From Actinomadura nitritigenes (lineage in GTDB: Bacteria; Actinomycetota; Actinomycetes; Streptosporangiales; Streptosporangiaceae), in contig NZ_JAGEOK010000056.1 of assembly GCF_017573545.1 (NCBI RefSeq), positions 1 to 41,587 of the forward strand: DNA of 41,587 nucleotides, in the 5' to 3' direction. This document shows, one piece after another, positions 1 through 8,067 of this stretch. The notes beneath the pieces were generated by a model that saw nothing but the letters and a program-made list of their open reading frames with translations, ran no database searches and was not told where the DNA came from. The translations under genes were made by a program, and so were the position numbers. How positions within the stretch are numbered: position 1 is the stretch's first letter; every line of letters starts with the position of its first letter.

Positions 1-2
1 CC

Positions 3-113
3 CAGCTCAAGTCATGGCGAATCCTACGGAAGCTGCGCTGCTGCCCCCACCGCGCCGGCCGCATCGCCAAGGCCATCCATACCCTGCAACTCCGCGAAAC
101 CGCAGCACGCTGA
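3..113 (+). pseudogene. C-terminal tail of an IS5-type transposase
   Basis: The third forward frame is open from the window edge to a TGA at 111-113 and reads QLKSWRILRKLRCCPHRAGR followed by about 16 more residues. From memory, a basic tail with SWRILRKLRCCP and an AKAIHTLQ-like helix is characteristic of the C-terminus of IS5-family (DDE_Tnp_4-like) transposases of actinomycetes. Only the last 36 codons are inside the window, so whether the gene upstream is intact cannot be judged. It is the first of several insertion-sequence traces flanking the two catabolic loci. Confidence 0.6.
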
Positions 114-742
114 AAAAGGCTCAGTGTTCTTCTCGGGGTTCTGGCTATGACCAGAAGCCCTCGCCGGGGGTGTTCTTGCAGGTCATGGTGCTTCTGCATC
201 TTCTGTTCGTGGGCCCGACTCGTCACCAGGACGACTCCTGGTAATAGTCCGCGCGTGTGTGTGGTCCATGCTCTGGTGCGGTCCCCTGCGGGTCCTGTGT
301 TGGCCCAGTCCCCTCACCTCTTCCACCTCCAAGCGGTGTACGCCCACCGGGTGCTGCCGGCGCCCCACGGCGCCGCTGGTGGTGGCGGCTCGCGCACTCG
401 AGGTCGGCTCGCGGGCGCTGAAGGCGAGGTGCCTGACGAGGTGAGGTGTCGAGTCCCCACACCGTTCCAGCACCTTCGGTGAGATTCCTGACGGAAAGAC
501 GTCGAGATTCCCGCGTCTCCCGCCGCCCCGATCCGATTCCGCATCATGAAATCGCTGTTTGCGATCGCTTGGGTTTAGGGGCGTCCGGGTGTGAATGGTG
601 ACATCGTTCAGTCGTTGAGGTGATTAAAAATTGTGGCCGCAGGTGCTTGCTCATGGGTGTGGTATCGAGAAATGGTCGAGCTCCCGGTGAACGGGAACGG
701 CACCGAATCGGGGTTGCCGCAACAAATGCAATGGGAGTCGAA
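114..742. other. Intergenic stretch, no convincing gene
   Basis: Short open frames exist on both strands but none has a ribosome binding site, a recognisable domain or consistent third-position GC bias. A small inverted repeat (ATCGC, five bases, GCGAT) lies near 548-562. The A/T-rich patch around 620-632 could be promoter DNA for the downstream winged-helix gene, but I cannot assign boxes with confidence. The left part probably contains the outer end of the IS5-type element. Confidence 0.5.
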
Positions 743-1670
743 ATGGCCACGAAGAACACGACCGCGACCGCCGCTAACAGGAACGGCGCTGACGGTGCGC
801 ACGGGGCGGGCGACGGTGCGGCTGGTATGCCGGGCGGGGTACGTCCGGCGGGGGCGGCTCGGGCGGTGTGGGACGCGCTGAGGGGCAACCCGGGCGGCAC
901 GGTGGCGGGGATCGCGGCGGCGGCGGGTGTCAGCCGCGCGAGCGTGGGGCGCGTCCTGACCACCCTGGAGACGGACGGGCACGCGGTCCGCACGCGCGAC
1001 AGCCGGGACGGCGGCAAGAGCCAGCCCGACACCTGGCATGCCACCGACACCACAACCGGCGGCACCGCCGACACCGGCACCGCCGACACGGGCGCCGGTG
1101 AGACCGTCACGGCACCGACTCGCCCCGCCCCGGACGCGGGCGGTGATGCAGGGTCCGGCCCGGCAGCCCCAACCAGCACGGGCACGGCTGACACGGGCAC
1201 CCAGGCGGACGGGGACGGGGAGCCGGGGTTGGATCCAGCGGCGGTGGCCGAGGCGCGGGACGCGCTGACGGCGTTGCGTGACGGGATCACGGTCGCGCTG
1301 GCGGCGTTGGACGACGGTGACGGTGACGGGGCGCTGTCGGCGGTCGAGGGCGCTTACAGCGGGTCGGGGTTGGTGCGGCGGCTGGTGCGGTCGGCGGCGC
1401 GGGGGCCGGTGCGGACGGCGTCGGGGCGGGTGCGGACGGCGCCGGGTGTGATGCGCGCGAAGGTCGCCGCGCACCTGACCGCGCATCCGGGCGCGGCGTT
1501 CACGCCGCACGAGGTGGCGAAGGTGATCGGTCATTCGGCGGGCGCGGTGTCCAACGCCCTGGACCGGCTCGCCGAGGCCGGTGACGCCGAGTTGGTGTGC
1601 GAACGCCACCACCACCCACCGCACCGCCGATCGCAAGGCGACCGCGCCGACCGTGCCTGCTGCGCGCTGA
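743..1670 (+). pseudogene. Double winged-helix DNA-binding protein, probably frameshifted near its end
   Basis: The start is ATG 743, chosen because GGGAG sits five to nine bases upstream; a longer open frame from 620 has no such site. Two winged-helix/MarR-like segments are visible: one around residues 35-95 (GGTVAGIAAAAGVSRASVGR) and one around 235-285 (FTPHEVAKVIGHSAGAVSNA). Between them lies a low-complexity linker of Gly-Thr-Ala-Asp repeats and a repeated VRTA motif. Near 1600 the best coding signal moves to another frame, which ends with TGA at 1668-1670, just before the Shine-Dalgarno of the next gene. If no frameshift exists, the frame runs on to 1933 and yields 396 residues, overlapping the next start. 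Likely a DNA-binding accessory protein; its role is unknown. Confidence 0.5.
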
Positions 1671-1759
1671 CCGCTGCATCTACCGCCGCAATCGGGGCGG
1701 GCGCTGTACCGCCCGCCCCCGGCGCACCGATCACCGACACCACCGCTTGGAGGCATGCC

Positions 1760-2695
1760 ATGACCACCGCTCCCGCTTCCCCGACCGCTGCCGTCGCACC
1801 GACCAGCGGCACCACACCGCCGCCGCACCGACCAGCACTCGCCCCGCCGCAGCGTCGGGTGCCGTGCCCACGCCGCAGCCGGGCGGGCGGCTCGGGCAGG
1901 GGGAGTTGCGACGCCGGGTCGCCGCCGTACTAGCCGACCAGCCGCAGAACCTGTTCACCCCAGGTGAGATCGCCAGGCACCTGGGCCGGTCGGCGGGGGC
2001 AGTCGCCAACGCCCTGGACACGCTCACCGACCGGGGGCAGGCCGAACGGGTGGCGGGGCGGCCGCGCCGCTACCGCGCCACCGCCACCACTCCCGACGCC
2101 GTCAAGGCCACCACCACGAGCGCTCGGGCGGCGCGCCGCACGCCACCGCCTGCGTCCGCCGCCCCCTCGTCCAGCACCACCACCCCCACCCCCACCGCCG
2201 CTGCCGCTACCGGCACGGCAGCGGCGGCGGGTGGGAAGACGGCGCCGCAGTACGGGCGCGGGCCGGTCGTGCGCCCGAACGGTCAGGCCTACCACCCGCG
2301 TGCGCTGGCAGATCTGCCGGACGTTGCGGCGTTGCGGCGGTTGCGTGAGGCATCGATCGCGGCGCTGCTGTACGGGCCGCCCGGCACCGGGAAGACGTCC
2401 CTGGTGGAGGCGGCGTTCCCGGATTTGATCACGGTCGTCGGGGACGCTGACACCGCTGTCGCCGATTTCGTCGGCGAGTACACCCAGGCGCCCGGCGGCG
2501 GGTATGAGTTCGTGTTCGGGCCGCTGGTCACGGCGATGACCGAGGGCTGGTGCCTGTTCATCGATGACGCGACATTGATCTCGCCGAAGGTGCTGGCGGT
2601 TGTGTATCCGGCGATGGATGGCCGCCGCCAGATCACCGCGAAGGCCCACAAAGGTGAGACGATTACCGCCGCCGAGGGGTTCTACGTGGTCGCTT
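1760..2695 (+). pseudogene. Winged-helix/AAA ATPase, frameshifted and truncated by an IS481 fragment
   Basis: ATG 1760 follows GGAGG with good spacing. After about 20 residues the coding frame appears to shift (near 1820) into the frame that carries all recognisable domains. These are a winged helix (FTPGEIARHLGRSAGAVANA) closely similar to the second helix domain of the preceding gene, a low-complexity linker, and a MoxR/AAA_5-like ATPase with Walker A GPPGTGKTS and Walker B CLFIDDA. The ATPase stops at about 2695, right after GFYVVA. A family member would be expected to continue with the sensor region and arginine finger. Beyond that point the DNA matches an inverted IS481 transposase, so the gene is broken. 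ATP-driven remodelling is the family role; its partner is lost here. Confidence 0.6.
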
Positions 2696-2989
2696 CCCGG
2701 TCGTCGTCGGTGACCGCGGCTTGGTCAGTCGCGCGGTGATGCCGTTCTCCCGGCAGACCCGCTCGAACATCACCTCGGCCGGGAACGGCTTGGTGAACAG
2801 CCCGGTGAACTGCTTGCCATTGTCCGTCAGCACCTCCGATGGGACGCCGTGTCGGCCATCGCGTCGATGAATGCTGACAGACCGCCCGCCCGCCCGGACG
2901 GCTTGGCCACCACCTACGCGATCACTACGGAGCGGGAGTGGTCGTCGATGCCGGTGACCAGCTTGCACTCGCGCCCGCCGGCCAAGAAT
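2696..2989 (-). pseudogene. IS481-family transposase fragment
   Basis: Read on the minus strand, the DNA gives TGIDDHSRSVVIA, then an in-frame stop, KPSGRAGGLSAFIDAMAD, a frame change, and GVPSEVLTDNGKQFTG followed by ENGITARLTKPRSPTTTGK. These are the first two acidic motifs of the IS481/IS3 rve-type DDE core. The N-terminal HTH part and the third catalytic acidic residue are absent. The fragment has one nonsense codon and at least one frameshift, so it is long dead. Its left edge truncates the AAA ATPase gene and its right edge abuts the stop codon of the PaaX-type gene, so it marks a recombination junction. Confidence 0.75.
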
Positions 2990-3973
2990 TCAGGCTGTGG
3001 CGTTCAGGCCGGGCGCTTTGCCGGCGGTCTTCACCTGATGAGGCACGCGGCGCCGTTCGAGAGCTTGGCGGCCGAGTTCGAGAAGATCGTCGGTCGTGTT
3101 GTACTTGATCAGTTCGGCGAGGTCGGGTGAGTACTGTCCGACGATCTGCTGCACCCGGATCGCGGCGAGAGAACCAAGCGCGTCGTAGACCTCGACGAAC
3201 AGTTCGTACGATTCGCGGCGCGGCCACCTGCTGGGCAGGAGGTTCGACGGCAGGTCCGGGTCGATACCCGGGAAGCTCCGCCAACTGTCCATGATGTGCG
3301 TGCGGGACAGCAGGGCCTGGCGCGCGCCGACGTGACCGTTGCGGACCTGTGTGCGGAGAGGTTCGTAGGCGGTGACGAACTCGGTGTAGCGTGCCGCGAT
3401 CTCGTCCAGGTCCCAGGCATCGATCGGCCGCCGTGTCGACGGCGTGTGCTCGACCGCGCGGAAGATGGTGACCTCTCCCAGACCCAGCTCGTCGAACTCC
3501 TGGTGGGCTTGCTCCGCGACCGGCCTGGCCGAGACCCAGGTACCGTCGTAGAGCGGCGCGAACCCCAGCCAGCGCAGCCGCGAGTAGATCGAGTAGCGCA
3601 GTTCGCGCTCGCGCTCGGACAGGGTGAACATCACAACGGTCCACTGCCCGTCCCAGGACCCGTTCTCCTGACCGAACGAAACGAACCGGTAGCCGCCGGC
3701 CATGAGCATGTCCGAGGCCCCGGGCGCCAAGCCGTAGTAGGAGTTGCGGCCCACTTTCGAGGGGACCACGACTCCTCGCCGGGCCAGCCGGTTGAGCGCG
3801 GCGCGGGCCGCTGTGGGGCCGATGTCGAATTCACCGAGCAGGGCGACGAGCGCGGCGGAAGGCAGGTGCTCGGTGCGCCCTACCCAGTAGTCACCGAGCA
3901 ACGTGGTCAGCAGGTGCTGCGACGACGAGCCTGCTTGTGATCTCGGCAGGTCCAGGGACGGCGTCGGACTCAT
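2990..3973 (-). CDS. paaX-like: PaaX-family transcriptional repressor
   Basis: A protein of 327 residues with the PaaX layout: an N-terminal winged helix at about residues 20-90 (LVALLGEFDIGPTAARAALN, RLARRGVVV), a central domain at about 100-185 (WTVVMFTLSERERELRYSI) and a C-terminal domain ending with a helix-rich tail. PaaX proteins bind promoters of aromatic acid pathways and release them when a CoA thioester such as phenylacetyl-CoA binds. ATG 3973 overlaps the CoA-transferase stop by ATGA and has a GGAG site. Being last in the operon with the CoA-transferase and dehydratase-like subunits, it probably controls that operon and the divergent transporter in response to an acyl- or aryl-CoA intermediate. 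The ligand is inferred, not shown. The C-terminus abuts an IS481 remnant but looks complete. Confidence 0.85.
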   Translation of the reverse strand: MSPTPSLDLPRSQAGSSSQHLLTTLLGDYWVGRTEHLPSAALVALLGEFDIGPTAARAALNRLARRGVVVPSKVGRNSYYGLAPGASDMLMAGGYRFVSFGQENGSWDGQWTVVMFTLSERERELRYSIYSRLRWLGFAPLYDGTWVSARPVAEQAHQEFDELGLGEVTIFRAVEHTPSTRRPIDAWDLDEIAARYTEFVTAYEPLRTQVRNGHVGARQALLSRTHIMDSWRSFPGIDPDLPSNLLPSRWPRRESYELFVEVYDALGSLAAIRVQQIVGQYSPDLAELIKYNTTDDLLELGRQALERRRVPHQVKTAGKAPGLNATA

Positions 3974-5226
3974 CCGATCACTCCCCGCCTGGCGAGCTCG
4001 TCGATCCGGCCACCGGAATATCCGAGGAGATCGTGGTACACCCGCTCGTTGTCCTCGCCGAGGGCCGGCACCGACGAACGGTAACCGGTCCGGGAACGCG
4101 ACAAGTGCACTGGCAGGCCGCTGCCGATCAGTCCCTCGGCGGTCCCGTAGGTCGGGTGTCGTAGTGGCATCGTGTCACCCCGGGACAGCAACAGCTCATC
4201 GCCCACCGCTTCAGCCGGCCGGCGCACCGGCGCACACGGTACGCCGCGTGCCTCTAGAGTCGCGACGACGTCTTCTGTGGTGCGTGTTCTCGTCCACTCC
4301 TCGATGAGCTCGTGCAGTTCGTCGGCGTGCTCCACCCGGCCGTCTCGGCTGGCGAACCGCTCGTCGTGGCACAACTCGGGTCGCCCGAGTGCGGCAAGGA
4401 CGCCTTCGGCGAACTTCGTTTCCGGGGCGCAGATCGCGACCCATCCGTCTTTGGTGCGAAACACCCCGAACGGCGCAAGCCGCGGCATGAAGCGACCGGT
4501 GCGACCGGACCGGCCGAGCGGCTCGAGCAGATGGGACTGTTCGCCGGCCACCAAGGCCGTGAGGGAACCGAGCATGGACACATCCACATGCTGCCCGATT
4601 CCAGTGGCCTCCGCTTGGCGTAGCGCACCGAGAATGCCGATCACAGCGAACAAGGGCGCGGACAGGTCCCCTACCGGGATGCCGACACGCACCGGCGGAT
4701 CACCGTCCCCGCCGGAGGTCATCATCGTGCCGGAGAGCGCCTGGATGATCGCGTCCATGGCCTTGCCCGCGCCCGGGACGCCTACCGCCCCGAATCCGGA
4801 GATCGAGCAGTAGACGATGCGTGGATTGGCGGCCTGTGCCGCCGCATAACCGACACCGAGCCGATCGGCTGTGCCACGGCTGTAGTTCTCCACCACGATG
4901 TCCGCATGGCGGACGAGGTCGGCGAAGACCTCGGCGGCCGCCGGGTCTTTGAGGTTGAGCGTCACGCTTTCCTTGCCGCGGGTCCGTTCGAGCATGCCGA
5001 GCGACATATCGTCGTCGTGTTGCCGCCGCATCGACAGCCCCTCGCGGCCGAAGTAGGGCGCGTTGTTGCGCACCCGGTCGCCCCCGTCCGGGTTCTCCAC
5101 CTTGATGACGCGGGCGCCGAGACCACTGAGTAGAAGAGTCGCGTACGGACCGGCCAGCGCGATGGTCAGGTCGACGACGGTGACGCCCTCCAACGGGCGG
5201 GGGATCTCGGCAGTGGGCTCAGTCAT
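3970..5226 (-). CDS. Class III (CaiB/BaiF) CoA-transferase
   Basis: A protein of 418 residues. The start chosen is ATG 5226 (MTEPTAEIPRPLEGV), which has AAGGA about nine bases upstream; the longer frame has none. Family features are the N-terminal LEGVTVVDLTIALAGPYATL, GARVIKVENPDGGDRVR, the TLNLKDP and VVENYSRG segments, and SISGFG followed by KAMDAIIQALSG. The Asp of the last motif matches the residue that forms the acyl-aspartyl anhydride in formyl-CoA transferase. Such enzymes move CoA between carboxylic acids. FldA of Clostridium sporogenes, which charges phenyllactate, belongs to the same family and sits beside a 2-hydroxyacyl-CoA dehydratase, as here. Inferred role: loading CoA onto the substrate of the two upstream dehydratase-like subunits. 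An alpha-methylacyl-CoA racemase-like role is an alternative within this superfamily. Confidence 0.85.
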   Translation of the reverse strand: MTEPTAEIPRPLEGVTVVDLTIALAGPYATLLLSGLGARVIKVENPDGGDRVRNNAPYFGREGLSMRRQHDDDMSLGMLERTRGKESVTLNLKDPAAAEVFADLVRHADIVVENYSRGTADRLGVGYAAAQAANPRIVYCSISGFGAVGVPGAGKAMDAIIQALSGTMMTSGGDGDPPVRVGIPVGDLSAPLFAVIGILGALRQAEATGIGQHVDVSMLGSLTALVAGEQSHLLEPLGRSGRTGRFMPRLAPFGVFRTKDGWVAICAPETKFAEGVLAALGRPELCHDERFASRDGRVEHADELHELIEEWTRTRTTEDVVATLEARGVPCAPVRRPAEAVGDELLLSRGDTMPLRHPTYGTAEGLIGSGLPVHLSRSRTGYRSSVPALGEDNERVYHDLLGYSGGRIDELARRGVIG

Positions 5227-5274
5227 GGGAGGTTCCTTGGTGGTTCGAAGGTGGGGGCGCGTCCTGCCGGGCAC

Positions 5275-6576
5275 TCATCGGCGGCGCTCCTCGCGGGCTC
5301 GCCGCTGCGCGGCCACTGGTGCGACCCGCTTCTCGATGAACTCGGCGACCTGTGCTTGTACGGCCTCCTGGTCCCAACTGCGCGCATCGCCGCTGTCGCC
5401 GACGATCTGCAGGACCGGCACACCGGCCGCCTCGATGGCGCGGTTGACGAAGTAGTTGCCCCTCCGGTCCGTGGTCGCCATGTGTACGGCGCCGTCGATG
5501 CGGTTGTGTACGGCTTCCTTGGCGTACCATTCGCTGGCCCAGGGCGGTGCGTTGATCATGTCGGGGAACGCGGCGAAGCGGCCGGCGAGAGTGCGCAGAG
5601 GATCCTCGCCGTGTCGGATGTATCCGTCGGCCGCCAAGCCGAGATACATCGACCAGACGAACATCGCGCCATATTTTTCCTGGAACCAGCTGTAGAAGCC
5701 CATGTCAAACCACAGGCCCGTACCGACCCACATCAGGCGGATCTGTTCGTCGGGGCACGGCGACTCGCCGTTGTCGGCGCGTTCGCGCACCTCTTCGTAG
5801 AAGGTGCGCGCCGCATCGCGGGCCCATTCGGTTCCCCGATGCCATTGGGGAATCATGACGCTGGGAATGCTGTCGGCGATGGTGATCGGGGCGGGGCTCG
5901 TGCGGGCGATCAGGTCACGGGTCGCCCGGTTGTAGAGCTGTTGCTCGTTGACCAGGTCCATCACCGTACGGAAGCGTTCTTCGTCGAAGATCCGGCCGGT
6001 GGTGACTTCGAGATGGCCGATGACGCCGGTCAGTTCTGTGGTCATCAGGTCTATCCGCTGCTTGCCGACCAGTGCTTCCCAATCGTCCTCGATGCGGTTC
6101 CACCAGTACGGGTCCACCTCACGCGGAACAGTCCGCTCGAAGCCGAGGAAGGTGGCGCCCCGTTCGCGTTGCCAGGCCTCGAACACCTTTCGCAGCGCGT
6201 CCCCCGTCATTTCGGCGAGGACGAAGCTGATCGGGGGAAGCCCGCCCCACGGGGGATCGTCGTCGAACGTGGACGCCAGCGCCAGGCTGTTGTACTGCTC
6301 CTGGTCCGCCGGATAGCCGCGCTCGGCGAGCAGCCGGAGGTAAGGGCCGGACCGCTGTTTCGCCGCGCACACCGATGCCCACCACTGGTTGACCACATAG
6401 GGGATGTCCAGTGCCCGCAGGATCTCCTGCGGCGCGTCGGCGTTGACGAGCGCAACCGGATCACCGGCGGCGGCGCGCTCCTTCAGACGGGCGAACCACT
6501 GCCGCTGGTAGGTGGTGGCCGCTCTTGCCGAGGGCAGGCTGGCGTCGTTGCGACGGCCTCGGGTGAATTCGCTCAT
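5275..6576 (-). CDS. 2-hydroxyacyl-CoA dehydratase/benzoyl-CoA reductase family subunit (larger)
   Basis: A protein of 433 residues. ATG 6576 overlaps the upstream stop by ATGA, which decides the start. It aligns by eye with HgdA/BcrB-type subunits: DPVALVNADAPQEILRALDI near residue 40-58, IRLMWVGTGLWFDMGFYSWF and EKYGAMFVW near 280-305, and the C-terminal DGAVHMATTDRRGN with AAGVPVLQIVGDSGD. Canonical members bind a [4Fe-4S] cluster through cysteines in the YPADxC, SC(D) and GC(H) regions. Here these positions appear as QEQ, EMT and TTD, and the protein has only two cysteines (about 70 and 274). Classical radical dehydratase chemistry therefore looks unlikely for this subunit alone. It is probably the partner of the next gene. 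Family assignment is firm; catalytic activity is unknown. Confidence 0.75.
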   Translation of the reverse strand: MSEFTRGRRNDASLPSARAATTYQRQWFARLKERAAAGDPVALVNADAPQEILRALDIPYVVNQWWASVCAAKQRSGPYLRLLAERGYPADQEQYNSLALASTFDDDPPWGGLPPISFVLAEMTGDALRKVFEAWQRERGATFLGFERTVPREVDPYWWNRIEDDWEALVGKQRIDLMTTELTGVIGHLEVTTGRIFDEERFRTVMDLVNEQQLYNRATRDLIARTSPAPITIADSIPSVMIPQWHRGTEWARDAARTFYEEVRERADNGESPCPDEQIRLMWVGTGLWFDMGFYSWFQEKYGAMFVWSMYLGLAADGYIRHGEDPLRTLAGRFAAFPDMINAPPWASEWYAKEAVHNRIDGAVHMATTDRRGNYFVNRAIEAAGVPVLQIVGDSGDARSWDQEAVQAQVAEFIEKRVAPVAAQRRAREERRR

Positions 6577-7715
6577 CGCGACATCTCCGCGGTCCGCTCG
6601 TGCAGTGCGCTCATCAGCAGATCGGCGGCGTCGTCGTGCCTTGCCGCGCCATACGGCTGTGCTGGAACGGCCGCCAGCGGAATGCCCACGCGCTCGAGGG
6701 ACTTGCGTTGCACCGGCACATCCCACGCCGGCGCGTCGTCGTACTGCCGAGTCCAGGCGACGACCAGGTCCGCGCCGCAGGCGGCGGCCATCCGTGCCGT
6801 CTGCTCGGCGCGTAGTGCCGCGGCATGCCCGGCGGATCCGGGTGCGGCCAGCGCGCGGGATCGCACGAGCGCGCTGCGGATGTGCTGCGAGGGTCCGATA
6901 TCCCGTTCGCCGGCAAGGGCGCCCCAGTCGTGGTCCTCACCGACGATGACCGCTCCGAACGATTCGATCAACTGGTAGGCCGACGGGCTGTCGTGGCCGC
7001 AGCCGGTGAGGAACACCCGGATCCCCTGTCGGCGCGGCAGGTCGCCGGCGTCGGCCAGCAGCTGCCCGGCCAGTGCGCACCATACCCGCGGTGAGCTGAC
7101 GAAGGCCGCGCCGATCACCGCGAGCGCCTGGACCCCGGTCAGCCGTGGTCCGTCCGGCGCGGTGCGGAGTTCGGTTCCCACCGCACGGATCAGCGTGCGG
7201 ACCCGGTCGTGCTCGGCCGCGGCGTCCCGCAGGTCCGCGTCGGTGATCGGGCGGTGCGCCCACTCGCTCATCTCGGCGATGAAGGCGTCCAGCTGAGTCC
7301 GGTTGTAGACGGCCGACGTGCGTTGCGGCAGGTGCAGCAGGTCGAAGAAGGCGAGCCGCGGTATGCCCGGATGTCGTTCCAGGCGCTGGATCTCGCGCAG
7401 GTACATGAACAATCGCACGGTGCCCTCGCAGTCGGCGGACAGCGCCAGGCCGCCCGAGGCGGCCGCGTCCCCATCCAGCAACCGCGCGAGCTGGGAGACG
7501 GCGGCCCCGTCGATGCCCGGGCCGCAGTAGCGCGAGGCCGACTCGTACGCGCCGGGCCGGCCGGAAAAGCGGAACGGAGCGAATCCGGCGGCGGAGAGCA
7601 CCTCCGCGGGAACGTCCGCGCCCACATACGCCACCGTCGGCCGACCGTCCAGGGCGGCGGGCACCGGACCGGTACGTGCCTCGTACAGCGCCTCGAGTTG
7701 GCCGAGCGCATCCAT
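6573..7715 (-). CDS. 2-hydroxyacyl-CoA dehydratase family subunit (HgdB/FldC-like)
   Basis: First gene of the leftward operon, about 380 residues. GTG 7721 and ATG 7715 are both possible starts; GGGG nine bases ahead of the ATG favours 7715. Family features include RPTVAYVGADVPAEVLSAAG near residue 26-44, LALSADCEGTVRLFMYLREI around 90-109, PRLAFFDLLHLPQ, the helical PITDADLRDA segment and VFLTGCGHDSPSAYQLIESF near 234-253. Two cysteines (about 64 and 96) sit where cluster ligands are expected. The usual DDLCTG motif is EDHDWG (260-265), so one expected ligand is missing. No HgdC/FldI-type activator ATPase is in the window. It probably forms a heterodimer with the following gene product and acts on the CoA ester made by the class III CoA-transferase. 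Confidence 0.75.
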   Translation of the reverse strand: MDALGQLEALYEARTGPVPAALDGRPTVAYVGADVPAEVLSAAGFAPFRFSGRPGAYESASRYCGPGIDGAAVSQLARLLDGDAAASGGLALSADCEGTVRLFMYLREIQRLERHPGIPRLAFFDLLHLPQRTSAVYNRTQLDAFIAEMSEWAHRPITDADLRDAAAEHDRVRTLIRAVGTELRTAPDGPRLTGVQALAVIGAAFVSSPRVWCALAGQLLADAGDLPRRQGIRVFLTGCGHDSPSAYQLIESFGAVIVGEDHDWGALAGERDIGPSQHIRSALVRSRALAAPGSAGHAAALRAEQTARMAAACGADLVVAWTRQYDDAPAWDVPVQRKSLERVGIPLAAVPAQPYGAARHDDAADLLMSALHERTAEMSR

Positions 7716-8067
7716 GTTCACTCACCCCATTCCGTTATCGCGAGCCCACCAGTGGACCGGATAACACGACACAAGCTCGCAACCGATGGCAACAAGCTAC
7801 ATCCTTTTGTTCACGGGAGGCCTACTAGCTGCACCGTTTATCCACCTGCCCAGCCGCCCGCAAACAGTACGCCGGGCAGAACGTGCGACACAAGCGTTGA
7901 CGCCTGGCAGATTCAGTACATATGATCCAGCCCACACTCGCGCAACGGCGATCCGGTGGTCCCGGGCTGAGCGGCGCCACCGCAACGGCCGTCGTTGCCC
8001 GATCACGGTCGGCACTGCCGCGCTGGCGTGAGGCGGTCAGCCGCTCCCCGGAGTTGAGGAGGAAACA
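7716..8067. promoter_or_regulatory. Divergent promoter region between the dehydratase and Opp operons
   Basis: About 350 bases separate the two divergent operons and hold no credible gene; small open frames on both strands lack ribosome binding sites and family resemblance. The region contains an inverted pair GTTATC (7734-7739) and GATAAC (7759-7764), 19 bases apart, lying just upstream of the leftward gene. It is a candidate binding site for the PaaX-type regulator. A rightward sigma-70-like promoter is listed separately. Divergent arrangement implies joint control of uptake and catabolism. Confidence 0.55.
7897..7926 (+). promoter_or_regulatory. Predicted promoter of the Opp operon
   Basis: TTGACG (7897-7902) and TATGAT (7921-7926) are separated by 18 bases, close to the primary-sigma consensus. 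Transcription would start near 7933, giving a leader of about 135 bases before ATG 8068. This is the best promoter match in the divergent region. Confidence 0.6.

Noticed and set aside
1062..1200. Possible short tandem repeat or CRISPR-like array
   Set aside because: The repeats encode a Gly-Thr-Ala-Asp linker within the winged-helix protein and have no regular spacers.
544..1828. Reverse open frames of 248 and 406 codons
   Set aside because: Pro/Val/Arg-rich shadows of the winged-helix gene on the plus strand.
5251..6978. Forward open frame of 575 codons
   Set aside because: It mirrors the dehydratase-family subunit on the minus strand; no ribosome binding site or domain.
7786..8031. Small open frames inside the divergent promoter region
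   Set aside because: They have no Shine-Dalgarno, overlap a strong promoter, and resemble no family.
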